Positions 26,509-34,087 of a stretch of 64,000 bases of DNA are shown here, one piece after another. Both the position numbers and the translations under genes were made by a program. How positions within the stretch are numbered: the first letter of the stretch is position 1; each line of letters opens with the position of its first letter. The DNA comes from Shinella sp. PSBB067 (GTDB lineage Bacteria > Pseudomonadota > Alphaproteobacteria > Rhizobiales > Rhizobiaceae). Location: positions 44,568 to 108,567 of the forward strand of contig NZ_CP069305.1 in the NCBI RefSeq assembly GCF_016839145.1, given 5' to 3'. The notes beneath the pieces were generated by a model. That model worked only from the letters and a program-made list of their open reading frames with translations, was not told the origin of the DNA and made no database searches.

Positions 26509-28068
26509 TCAGGCCTTGAGACCGATACCTTTGTAGGGCAGGTCATAATCAGTGTTGGGCAGGCTGAAGTTTTCGACACGCGGGCCATGCGCCCACAGCC
26601 GCTGCTGCACGACGAGTGGGCAGATGGCTACATTGTCGTAGAGCCAGTCGTAGACAGCTTGCATTGCCGGCTCACGCGCATCGCCGCTAGCATCGGTCGC
26701 TGCCTTGATCAGAGCGTCGAGCGCCGGCGCGATGTAAATCTTGCCGTCAGGCCCGCTGTCGACTGTGGATACGAACGGGTTGCCGAGCGTGCCGTGCGGA
26801 TCGTAGGGCGCACCGTACGTGGTGAAGAAGGTGAGATCGTATTCGAAGGCCGGCCGACGGTCATGCATCGTGGCATTGTCGACAGAGGTGACACGGGCCT
26901 GGATGCCGCACTCCGCAAGCTGACCCTGTGCCATTTCGGCGACGCGGCGCGACCCGGGCAGTGATTCTTCCGATACGAGAAACTCCAACTCTAGGGTCTG
27001 GCCGTCCTTGGACCAGCTACCACTTTCGCTCCAGCCGCCGTCCGTGAGAATCTTCTTGACCGTCGCGACGTCACGTGTCGGCACCTCGTGACGCTTGCCA
27101 GCGAGCGGGATGTTGGACGGAAAGAGGTCGGCGATCGGATCGGCATAGCCTTCGAAAAGCACCGTTGCGACTGCCTGCCGGTCGATGGCATTGAAGATTG
27201 CGCGACGGACGGCGATGTCCTGCATGACCGGAGACTTCGGAGAGAAGCCGAGCAGCATGGTCGCCGTTCCCGGCTCGGCAACCACCGTTACGCCTTCGCC
27301 ATTGAGCGACTTGGCTCTGCGCGGCGAAAGCGGCGCCACCCAGTCTCCGCCGATGATGTCGAGATCACCAGAGCGCAGGGCGTTGGCACGGGCGAGTTCG
27401 TCCGGGACGACACTCAGTTCGATACGGGAGAATTTCGGCTTCTCGCCCCAATAATTGTCGTTCCGCGTCAGCACGGCGCCGGAGGAATCGGTCGATTCCA
27501 GGATCCATGGGCCGGTACCGATGGCGGCAGTCTGTTTGCCGTCGGCGTCGACTGCCTTCGGCGAGAGGAAGCGTACGGGGCGGACGATCGTCAGCTCGAG
27601 CAGGCCCGCCGGAACGGGGCGCTTCAGCTTCAGCACGAGCGTCTGCGGATCCTGCACGACGGTACTGTCGAAGGCGTCGGAAATCGCAATCCAGGAGAAA
27701 TCGGCATTGCCCATCCAGCGTTTGAGGTTCCATTCGGCGGCGGTGGCATCAAACGGCGTGCCGTCAGAGAAGGTTACGCCCTTGCGCAGATTGAAAGTGA
27801 TGGATAGCCCGTCGTCCGCGACGGTCCAGGTTTCGGCAAGCCCGGGCTCGAGGGTGCCGTTCGGGCCGTAGTGGACGAGACCGTCGAAGACGATCGTATA
27901 GGAACTGAGCGTAGAGACGTTGGTCAGGAGATCGAGATTGCCGGTCTCGGCAGCGATGGCGATTTTGAGCGTGCCTGCCTCCTGAGAGAAGGCAAGTGTC
28001 GGCAGCGAGGAGATCAGCGCAAGGGCCGACCCCGCGACGAGAAACTGGCGGCGAGAGAGATCTGTCAT
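26509..28068 (-). CDS. ABC substrate-binding protein, family 5 (DppA/NikA type), Tat-exported
   Basis: A 519-residue periplasmic binding protein with a textbook twin-arginine signal (SRRQFLVAGSALALISS) and the family-5 pattern (GLVHYGPNGTLEPGLAETWTVADDGLSITFNLRKGVTFSDGTPF). Family members bind peptides, nickel chelates or opines. Tat export would let it fold, possibly with a cofactor, before crossing the membrane. The start with GGGGA eight bases upstream (MTDLSRRQ) is chosen over an ATG five codons earlier. A TATCC-N9-GGATT dyad lies 63 bases upstream, tying the importer to the metal regulon. Ligand unknown. Confidence 0.88.
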   Translation of the reverse strand: MTDLSRRQFLVAGSALALISSLPTLAFSQEAGTLKIAIAAETGNLDLLTNVSTLSSYTIVFDGLVHYGPNGTLEPGLAETWTVADDGLSITFNLRKGVTFSDGTPFDATAAEWNLKRWMGNADFSWIAISDAFDSTVVQDPQTLVLKLKRPVPAGLLELTIVRPVRFLSPKAVDADGKQTAAIGTGPWILESTDSSGAVLTRNDNYWGEKPKFSRIELSVVPDELARANALRSGDLDIIGGDWVAPLSPRRAKSLNGEGVTVVAEPGTATMLLGFSPKSPVMQDIAVRRAIFNAIDRQAVATVLFEGYADPIADLFPSNIPLAGKRHEVPTRDVATVKKILTDGGWSESGSWSKDGQTLELEFLVSEESLPGSRRVAEMAQGQLAECGIQARVTSVDNATMHDRRPAFEYDLTFFTTYGAPYDPHGTLGNPFVSTVDSGPDGKIYIAPALDALIKAATDASGDAREPAMQAVYDWLYDNVAICPLVVQQRLWAHGPRVENFSLPNTDYDLPYKGIGLKA

Positions 28069-28130
28069 GTTGTCGTTCCCCATTAAGTGGCAGTTGGTAG
28101 CATTCTTGTAATGTCTAGACATAATAAACC

Positions 28131-28149
28131 TATCCTCCACCAGAGGATT
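28131..28149. promoter_or_regulatory. TATCC-N9-GGATT dyad, copy 5
   Basis: CCTATCC, nine bases, then GGATT, located 63 bases before the binding-protein start on the minus strand. It differs from the perfect dyad by one base. Same layout as the copies at 8253, 16690, 22424 and 32564. Confidence 0.5.
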
Positions 28150-28215
28150 CCACAAGAGGGCCGAGGTGGAGAATCTGCTCGCCACAGGCAAGACAGTTTG
28201 TTGGGAATTCACGGT

Positions 28216-28932
28216 TCAGGTGGCGCGCATTTCATCTGTCCAGGCATTGAATCGACGGTTGAATTCCAGCGTCTTCTTCCGCACCGGCCAGCGGAAGCCA
28301 TAGAAATCGTAGATGCTGGTATCCTTGGGGATTTTTTCGAGACCAACGAGGCTGAGCTTCCCGCGCGTGATCGGTAGCGTGCCGGACACACCGTCCCAGC
28401 GGTCGAGGACCGGGAATCCAGCTGCCCGCAGATCCGGATCCCAGGTGGCGTCGAACAATCGTTCCTTGCCATCTATGGAAACGAGTACGGTGTCGTGGAA
28501 GCTGCGCGTGTCGGTCAAAAGATTGAGCATGTCACGTGGGATCGGCAGATCCGCCCAATCAAACGTCACCAATGTCTGACGCGCGGAAAAGCCAGCGGCC
28601 TTCAGGAGGTGAGTGGCCGCCGCTGCCTTGTGGCGGCAATCGCCTCGCCCCAGGGCGAAAAGGCTCAACGGCTCTCCTTTCCAGGCGGTCAGCTTGTAAG
28701 GAACCCGCCGCACAAGTTCGAAGATCGCGATGCGTGCCTCGATTGGCGTCAAGTTCTCGCCCAAAGACCCAAGGATGAATTTCGCATTGAAGGCACGTTT
28801 CGCGGCATTTTGTGCCTGGATTGCCTTCTGGGCCGACGCCACCCGGGCGAGCGGATGGATCACTGCGTTGGCAATACAAGGAATAGTGATCAAAGTGCCG
28901 GCAGTTATCAGTAGATGGCGTCGGTTCAACAT
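28216..28932 (-). CDS. Exported transglutaminase-like (cysteine protease fold) protein
   Basis: A 238-residue protein with an N-terminal export signal (RRHLLITAGTLITIPCIANA) and a transglutaminase-like core: GRGDCRHKA with cysteine 99, SFHDTVLVSIDG with histidine 146 and LFDATWDP with aspartate 161, the expected Cys-His-Asp order. Such proteins act as peptidases, amide-forming enzymes or transferases. It lies between the ABC importer and a methyltransferase-like gene, all on the minus strand. Substrate unknown; processing of the imported ligand in the periplasm is one possibility. Confidence 0.7.
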   Translation of the reverse strand: MLNRRHLLITAGTLITIPCIANAVIHPLARVASAQKAIQAQNAAKRAFNAKFILGSLGENLTPIEARIAIFELVRRVPYKLTAWKGEPLSLFALGRGDCRHKAAAATHLLKAAGFSARQTLVTFDWADLPIPRDMLNLLTDTRSFHDTVLVSIDGKERLFDATWDPDLRAAGFPVLDRWDGVSGTLPITRGKLSLVGLEKIPKDTSIYDFYGFRWPVRKKTLEFNRRFNAWTDEMRAT

Positions 28933-29004
28933 GGACGTGATCCTGTATCAAGGGAGTTGGCGTGTCGGGAGAGCGAAGTGCTCCAGGCGGTTGGCGGCTT
29001 TGGC

Positions 29005-29034
29005 GCCGCCGCCCTCGAAGTCGAGGACGGCGGC
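29005..29034. terminator. Strong hairpin between two minus-strand genes
   Basis: Arms of 14 bases (GCCGCCGCCCTCGA and its complement with one mismatch) and a two-base loop lie in the 162-base gap. There is no T-run on either side. It could be an attenuator, an mRNA-processing site or a protective 3' end. Confidence 0.4.
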
Positions 29035-29094
29035 CAGTGGGAACCAAGGAGGCGGGGATGAGCGCGTTCGTCCATGCCCTGCATGACGGCGTCG

Positions 29095-29964
29095 TCACGC
29101 GTAGATCTGGATAGGGTGATCCGCGGCGAGTATCGGCATTTGGGCGATCGGATTGTGTTTGCGCTGATACCGCACAACATCACCGTTCATGCCTTCGAGA
29201 TGCATGCGCTTTGAGGGCAGAAGCCCCATTTGCGCCGCTAGAACGTCGAGTTCTGCGGCGATCTCGGGCCGGTGGTTGAAGATCAGCACGCCGTCCTCCG
29301 ACAGAAGCCGCCCGGCGCTCGTCATAAAGGAGGCGTGGTCGGTTTCGAAATAGACGGCGGCCTGCGAATAGATGATGTCGACCGACCCGCGCGCCACGCC
29401 TTGGCGCTCGAGCAGGCGAAGGCCAGCCGCAGTCACGTAGGGATGCTCATAAACACCCTCTGGCAACGCTTCATGCCAGGGTGTCAGGTTCGTGAAATGG
29501 AGGAAGACACGCTGTCCCATTTCGTCGGCGAACACATCGCTCATCGACGCGATGTCGTTGCATTTGTGCCGCGAGATAGGGGTTCGGAACCCGGCCCAGG
29601 CCGCGCCAATCTCAAGGAATGTGAAGCGTTGTTTGAGTTCCAGAAAGCGCTCCGCCTCTTCATAGATATCGATACCCATCGTCGTGGCGAGACGAAACGA
29701 GCCGCCGCTTGAGGTCCAGGCGCCATCATGGGCGAAGGCTGCGATGGCTTGGCCCACCGATCCGGTTTCCCGAACCATGGTTCGGTAGAAGGCGACCGGA
29801 TTGCGCCGCGATGGGACCGGTACGTTCGGCCTCAGGCGCTTCGCCTGCAGGTCGCGTTTGATGGCCATGCACAGCTTTTGCCAGGCGGCGCTGCTGATAC
29901 TGTAATTCAGGGTTGCAAGATGGCGTGCGAGTTCCTGACGCGCAACGGCGGCTTGAAAAAACAT
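29095..29964 (-). CDS. SAM-methyltransferase-like protein of unknown role
   Basis: A 289-residue protein with a class I methyltransferase core: motif I FTFLEIGAAWAGF, then VDIIYSQAAVYFETDHASFM and LLSEDGVLIFNHRP. The GAAWAG glycine motif is looser than usual. The N-terminal 100 residues are helical and basic and I do not recognise them. It precedes the transglutaminase-like gene by 162 bases on the same strand. It might modify a small molecule or peptide linked to the neighbouring importer; this is speculation. Confidence 0.6.
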   Translation of the reverse strand: MFFQAAVARQELARHLATLNYSISSAAWQKLCMAIKRDLQAKRLRPNVPVPSRRNPVAFYRTMVRETGSVGQAIAAFAHDGAWTSSGGSFRLATTMGIDIYEEAERFLELKQRFTFLEIGAAWAGFRTPISRHKCNDIASMSDVFADEMGQRVFLHFTNLTPWHEALPEGVYEHPYVTAAGLRLLERQGVARGSVDIIYSQAAVYFETDHASFMTSAGRLLSEDGVLIFNHRPEIAAELDVLAAQMGLLPSKRMHLEGMNGDVVRYQRKHNPIAQMPILAADHPIQIYA

Positions 29965-30044
29965 GGGGTAACTCCGTGATCTGAAATGCCCTCAAGGGGC
30001 GCGCAATGGCTTGCGAGGCACGGAATGAAAAAATGTCAGCCCTG

Positions 30045-30065
30045 CCTCGCCCTCAAAGGGCGAGG
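30045..30065 (-). terminator. Terminator at the end of the His-rich gene
   Basis: A perfect nine-base stem (CCTCGCCCT and complement) with a three-base loop overlaps the stop codon of the minus-strand gene. On that strand an ATTTTTT run follows about ten bases later. Confidence 0.55.
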
Positions 30066-30385
30066 GGTCTTGGCGGGCGGAAAAGGCCGGTCAGCGGCTC
30101 GCCACGGCCAAATTCATTGGTCATGGACAGCTTCATGCTCGACGTTGCCCACACATTGGTCGCTGCGCAAGGCAGAACGCAATGAGGATGAGAATGGTCT
30201 TCTGCCTGGGCAGGTGAACCTTTGCTGTCATGGCTGTGGCCGATTGACTGAGCGATTTCCGCCGTGGCCCGCGTCATGGGCGTTTCGATCGGGGCAAGGC
30301 CGTGATGCAGCGACACGAGCAGGGTGGCGACCAAGGCTATGGCCGCCACAAGGGCTCGCAAATTTCTGACACATCTGTCGCGCAT
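30053..30385 (-). CDS. Small exported His-rich protein with C-terminal FRPPR motif
   Basis: A 110-residue protein with an N-terminal membrane segment (ALVAAIALVATLLVSLHHG), a histidine/cysteine-containing centre (QSIGHSHDSKG, AEDHSHPHCVLPCAA) and a C-terminus reading GLFRPPRPLAL. It is the only member of the local family with cysteines in the metal-like patch (HPHC...C). It resembles DUF2946-type small proteins in layout. It is divergent from the His-rich gene at 30495 with a 109-base gap. Possible periplasmic Cu/Zn/Ni binding. Confidence 0.65.
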   Translation of the reverse strand: MRDRCVRNLRALVAAIALVATLLVSLHHGLAPIETPMTRATAEIAQSIGHSHDSKGSPAQAEDHSHPHCVLPCAATNVWATSSMKLSMTNEFGRGEPLTGLFRPPRPLAL

Positions 30386-30470
30386 GATGGAGAAACTCGA
30401 TACAAAGGATTAAGACAAAGTTAAGACGCGCGGCATCAAAACGCCGCAGTCTTGGTTAACGGATCGTTAA

Positions 30471-30477
30471 CCTATCC
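30471..30477. promoter_or_regulatory. CCTATCC half-site
   Basis: CCTATCC alone, 17 bases before the start of the His-rich gene of module B, without the GGATA partner. GGATC lies nine bases before ATCC in inverted order (30461-30465). Possible degenerate operator. Confidence 0.3.
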
Positions 30478-30494
30478 TTGATATTTCGTTGAGC

Positions 30495-30884
30495 ATGGCG
30501 ACAGGTTTGCACAGAACAGGCTTTCGCGCGGTGATCGCGCTGATGCTGGTCATGAGCACATTGGTGTTCATGGCGGCGGGCTTTGCTGCGCACAATCCGG
30601 GTACGCTCGGCCGCGTTCAGGTCGAACGCCACGCTACGCTGAAGATACAGCAAGCGGGCGAAAACCATGTGCACGATGACGGCAGTGTCGAAGAGCGCGC
30701 CTCTGGTCATCTGCATGGCCATAACTCAGGCGACCATTCGCATGAGACCGCGAGAGCGGCGCAAAGCTTCACAGTTATAGCGGTATCGGCCGATAGATCG
30801 TTGCGCGTCCTTTCCGATCGTTTCGCCGATGAAGGCGTCGCTGCTACTCTCGAACGGCCCCCAAAACCGATCTTCCGGACCTGA
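30495..30884 (+). CDS. Small exported His-rich protein with C-terminal ERPPK motif, module B
   Basis: A 129-residue protein with an N-terminal hydrophobic segment (AVIALMLVMSTLVFMAAGFAA), a histidine-rich part (ENHVHDDGSVEERASGHLHGHNSGDHSHETA) and a C-terminus ATLERPPKPIFRT. HNSGDHSHETA parallels HNSAEHLHETP at 15717 and NAAEHVHDTP at 8351, confirming a family. The ATG at 30495 is preferred over a TTG two codons earlier. First gene of His-rich - hupE - anchor in module B. Confidence 0.72.
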   Translation: MATGLHRTGFRAVIALMLVMSTLVFMAAGFAAHNPGTLGRVQVERHATLKIQQAGENHVHDDGSVEERASGHLHGHNSGDHSHETARAAQSFTVIAVSADRSLRVLSDRFADEGVAATLERPPKPIFRT

Positions 30885-30930
30885 AGCCGTCCGCATTGCG
30901 GACTTCTCAACCGAAATGATCGGAAAACCT

Positions 30931-31650
30931 ATGCACGTTCCCTTTTTTGGGGCGCGGCAGGGACGTAACGTAATTCTGTCCCTCGTCCTCGCTCTTCTCT
31001 CGAGCCTGCTGATCAGCAGCGCCGCCTATGCCCATGCCGTTGCCGAGGGTGACAAGGGCTACATTCAGGAAATCTCGGGTATCAACATCATCCCATTCAT
31101 CTATCTCGGCGCCAAGCATATGGTGACGGGATACGACCACATCCTATTCCTGTTCGGCGTGATCTTCTTCCTCTACAAGCTGAAGCATATCGGCATCTAT
31201 GTAAGTCTCTTCGCCGTCGGTCATTCCACGACGATGCTGCTCGGCGTCTATTTCAACGTCGGCATAAACAGCTATATCATTGATGCCATCATCGGCTTGT
31301 CGGTCGTCTACAAATCGCTCGACAATATCGGCGCTTTCCAACGCATTCTCGGCTTCCAGCCAAACACCAAGGTCGCCACTTTGGTCTTCGGATTCTTCCA
31401 CGGTTTCGGCCTGTCGACGAAGATCATCGAATACGACATCTCTCCCGATGGCCTTGTGCCGAACCTGCTCGCCTTCAATGTAGGCGTGGAGATCGGCCAA
31501 TTGCTCGCTCTCAGCACCATCCTCATCGCGATGGGCTATTGGCGGCGGACCCGCAGTTTCTGGCGCCACGCCTACACCGCCAATGTCGTCATGATGTGCG
31601 CTGGTTTCGTGCTGATCGGATATCAGCTCTCCGGCCTCGTTCTCTCCTAA
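30931..31650 (+). CDS. HupE/UreJ-family membrane protein, module B
   Basis: A 239-residue paralogue of the 19540 protein, nearly identical through HAVAEGDKGYIQEISG, VTGYDHILFLFGV, GHSTTMLLGV and FGFFHGFGLSTKIIEYD. It has a signal segment (LALLSSLLISSAAYA) and about six membrane helices. The start at MHVPFFG matches the N-terminus of the paralogue; an ATG five codons upstream is possible. Probably transports Ni2+ or Co2+. The anchor gene follows ten bases later. Confidence 0.84.
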   Translation: MHVPFFGARQGRNVILSLVLALLSSLLISSAAYAHAVAEGDKGYIQEISGINIIPFIYLGAKHMVTGYDHILFLFGVIFFLYKLKHIGIYVSLFAVGHSTTMLLGVYFNVGINSYIIDAIIGLSVVYKSLDNIGAFQRILGFQPNTKVATLVFGFFHGFGLSTKIIEYDISPDGLVPNLLAFNVGVEIGQLLALSTILIAMGYWRRTRSFWRHAYTANVVMMCAGFVLIGYQLSGLVLS

Positions 31651-31660
31651 GGATCTTCCC

Positions 31661-32464
31661 ATGTACAACACCGATTTTCCCAGCCGAGCGGACCTCCCGA
31701 CGCTCGCACGCCTGAAACGCTCCACGCTCATAGCCGCCGCCGCTGCTGGTGCCATCCTCGTCACTATCGTCCTGCCCTCCGAATATGCAATCGACCCGAC
31801 CGGCGTGGGCAGGATGCTCGGCCTTGTCGAGATGGGCGAGATCAAGACGCAGCTTGCTGCTGAGAATGCAAAGGACAAGGCGGCCACGACGGCAGCCCCG
31901 CTGGTGGGTGCGGATGGCGTGGCGCTGGCCGCCAGCCTAGTGAAAATGGAGCAGCGGCTCGCGTCGATAGAAGCCATGCTGACGAACAACAATCTCGCAC
32001 TCGTCGGGCCTAGCACCGATGAAATCGCGCGTCTTGCGCAACAGACGGGTAGCGTCTCGCAGGAAAGCGACACAACTGCCACTCTCGCGGACCCGAACGA
32101 AGCGGAAGCCCTGCCCGCCGAGGTGGAGACACAGACCGCTGCGCTCTCGGAAAAGAACGATGAGATCACCATCACGCTCGATCCGGGCCAGGGTGCCGAG
32201 GTCAAGCTGGTAATGGACGCCGGCGCCAAGGCTGCCTTCGAATGGGCTGCTGAAAATGGAGTATTGAACTTCGACGCTCACGGAGACGGCGGCGGGCAGT
32301 CCGTCAGCTATGAGAAGGGGCGTGGTGTGGAAAGCGACAGCGGCGAGCTCGAGGCGGCCTTCAAGGGCAACCACGGCTGGTTCTGGCGCAACCGTGGCGA
32401 CACGCCGGTGACCTTCACCTTGCGCACTCGCGGCGCCTATGCGGAGATGAAGCGGGTTTCGTGA
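31661..32464 (+). CDS. Transmembrane anchor protein, module B (HupE-associated)
   Basis: A 267-residue protein, 41 residues longer than its module A paralogue because of an expanded spacer (including a short helical stretch VKMEQRLASIEAMLTNN). Shared blocks are VTIVLPSEYAIDPTGVG, MGEIKTQL, ITLDPGQGAEVKLVMDAG, HGDGGGQSVSYEKGRG and GNHGWFWRNRG. AAGGA lies before the ATG. The periplasmic domain is conserved between modules while the spacer is not, suggesting the domain is what matters. Confidence 0.8.
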   Translation: MYNTDFPSRADLPTLARLKRSTLIAAAAAGAILVTIVLPSEYAIDPTGVGRMLGLVEMGEIKTQLAAENAKDKAATTAAPLVGADGVALAASLVKMEQRLASIEAMLTNNNLALVGPSTDEIARLAQQTGSVSQESDTTATLADPNEAEALPAEVETQTAALSEKNDEITITLDPGQGAEVKLVMDAGAKAAFEWAAENGVLNFDAHGDGGGQSVSYEKGRGVESDSGELEAAFKGNHGWFWRNRGDTPVTFTLRTRGAYAEMKRVS

Positions 32465-32471
32465 CCGGCGC

Positions 32472-32503
32472 TGCCGCTCCGGGCTTGCATTTCCGGAGCG
32501 GCA
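32472..32503 (+). terminator. Terminator after module B
   Basis: Perfect 11-base arms (TGCCGCTCCGG and complement) with a ten-base loop, followed by ATTTCTT. It separates the anchor gene from the dmeR - rcnA unit. Confidence 0.7.
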
Positions 32504-32563
32504 ATTTCTTCTGGACGCTCATTATCCGTCACCTCCGAATTTCGAAGGAGAAAGGGATTGCCT

Positions 32564-32582
32564 TATCCCCTCCAGGGGGATA
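32564..32582. promoter_or_regulatory. TATCC-N9-GGATA palindrome, copy 6, at dmeR copy B
   Basis: An exact TATCC-N9-GGATA dyad with runs of C and G inside (TATCCCC...GGGGGATA), ten bases before the dmeR start. It is the most operator-like copy because it sits between the -10/+1 region and the start of a DmeR-type gene. Confidence 0.65.
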
Positions 32583-32591
32583 GCATTAGCC

Positions 32592-32873
32592 ATGATTGAC
32601 GATCGCGAACTTCATCCCTCCCATCCGGATATCGCCAAGCGCCTTAGGCGGGCGGAGGGGCATATCCGCAAGGTCATCGAGATGATCGAGACCGGCCGGC
32701 CGTGCTTAGACATCGTTCATCAGCTTCATGCGGTCGAAAAAGCCATCATACAGGCAAAAAGGACGCTCGCCCTTGACCATCTGGACCATTGCCTAGAGGC
32801 GGTGGTCGGCCCCTTGGACCATGAAGACCGCAACGCCATTCGTGATTTCAGCCAGATCACCCGCTTCCTGTGA
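32592..32873 (+). CDS. dmeR: DmeR-like CsoR/RcnR-family metal-sensing repressor, copy B
   Basis: A 93-residue CsoR/RcnR-family repressor. The fingerprint is cysteine 38, histidine 63 and cysteine 67 (DHLDHCLEA), with histidines 8 and 11 near the N-terminus, and RRAEGHIRKVIEMIETGRPCLDI shared with copy A. Expected to release DNA on binding Ni/Co. It is followed after seven bases by rcnA, so it is likely to control efflux and itself through the adjacent dyad. Having two such repressors in one cluster allows cross-regulation. Confidence 0.85.
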   Translation: MIDDRELHPSHPDIAKRLRRAEGHIRKVIEMIETGRPCLDIVHQLHAVEKAIIQAKRTLALDHLDHCLEAVVGPLDHEDRNAIRDFSQITRFL

Positions 32874-32880
32874 GACATAC

Positions 32881-34071
32881 ATGCCCACTTTTGCCGAACT
32901 GATAGCGCAGGGTTCCACCCATGCTTGGCTGTTCATGCCCAGCGCCATTCTTCTCGGCGCGCTGCATGGGCTTGAGCCGGGCCATTCTAAGACGATGATG
33001 GCGGCCTTCATCGTGGGGGTACGGGGTACGGTCGCGCAGGCGATCCTTCTCGGCCTTGCGGCAACGGCCTCCCATACGGTCATCGTCTGGGCCATTGCGC
33101 TTGGCGGCATGTATCTCTGGCAGGGCATCGCTGCCGAAACCCTGGAGCCTTACCTCCAGCTCGTCTCGGCGATCATCATCATCGCCATTGCGCTGTGGAT
33201 GTTGTGGCGGACCCGGCAGGACCAGCAGGCAGCACGGGCTGCGGCCGGACATGATCATGGGCATGGCCATAGTCATGGTGATGGCCACGACCACGGCCAT
33301 CATGGGCATGGCGAGGAGACGCGCCGCATCGACACCGGCCACGGCACGATCGTCGTCGAGGTCTTCGAGGACGGCGTGCCGCCGCGCTGGCGCGTCCGCA
33401 CCGAACGCGGCCACAAATGGCAGGCCGGCGACGTCACGATCGCCACCGAGCGGCCGGACGGCAGCCGGCAGGGCTTCGCCTTTGTCGACAAGGGCAACTA
33501 TCTCGAATCCATCGACGAGATTCCCGAACCGCACGAGTTCATGGCACGCGTCAGCCTCGGCCATGGCGACCATACGCATGACTATGACCTTTCCTTTGTC
33601 GAAGGGCATGGCCATGATCATATGCACGAGGAACTGCGCGGTCTGGAGGTTGCGACCGACGGATATCAGGATGCGCATGAGCTGGCGCATGCCAACGACA
33701 TCCGCCGCAAATTCGCTGACCGCAACGTCACCACCTGGCAGATCATCATGTTCGGCCTGACGGGCGGCCTCATTCCGTGCCCTGCGGCGATCACAGTTCT
33801 TCTACTGTGCCTTCAGCTCAAGGAGTTCACGCTCGGTTTCGCCCTTGTTCTGTGCTTCTCCATCGGCCTTGCTGTAACCCTTGTCGCCGTCGGCGCGGCG
33901 GCGGCGCTCAGCGTCCGCCATGCCACGAAGCGCTGGTCGTGGTTCGGCACTTTCGCGCGTAAAGCGCCTTATTTCTCAGGCATTCTCATCATCCTCGTCG
34001 GCCTTTATGTCGGCTATCACGGCTGGATCGGGCTTGCGGCGCAGGCCGCCACGCCTGCATCCGCCGGGTGA
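32881..34071 (+). CDS. rcnA: RcnA-like nickel/cobalt efflux protein with large His-rich insert
   Basis: A 396-residue NicO-family exporter. N-terminal motif HGLEPGHSKTMM marks the RcnA/NicO family; C-terminal GLIPCPAAITVLL and FSIGLAVTLVAVG are also typical. Between transmembrane parts lies a His-rich loop (residues about 120-143, repeated HGH/HDH) and then an extra soluble section of about 110 residues (VEVFEDGVPPRWRVRTERGH to HMHEEL) with more histidines, longer than in E. coli RcnA. It is in one unit with dmeR copy B. Removes excess Ni2+/Co2+. Confidence 0.88.
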   Translation: MPTFAELIAQGSTHAWLFMPSAILLGALHGLEPGHSKTMMAAFIVGVRGTVAQAILLGLAATASHTVIVWAIALGGMYLWQGIAAETLEPYLQLVSAIIIIAIALWMLWRTRQDQQAARAAAGHDHGHGHSHGDGHDHGHHGHGEETRRIDTGHGTIVVEVFEDGVPPRWRVRTERGHKWQAGDVTIATERPDGSRQGFAFVDKGNYLESIDEIPEPHEFMARVSLGHGDHTHDYDLSFVEGHGHDHMHEELRGLEVATDGYQDAHELAHANDIRRKFADRNVTTWQIIMFGLTGGLIPCPAAITVLLLCLQLKEFTLGFALVLCFSIGLAVTLVAVGAAAALSVRHATKRWSWFGTFARKAPYFSGILIILVGLYVGYHGWIGLAAQAATPASAG

Positions 34072-34087
34072 CTCCAGGAAACATTTC

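Noticed and set aside
28926..29183. Possible short peptide (RiPP-like) between the methyltransferase-like and transglutaminase-like genes
   Set aside because: No frame has a good ribosome site or a leader/core pattern; a strong hairpin explains the gap better.
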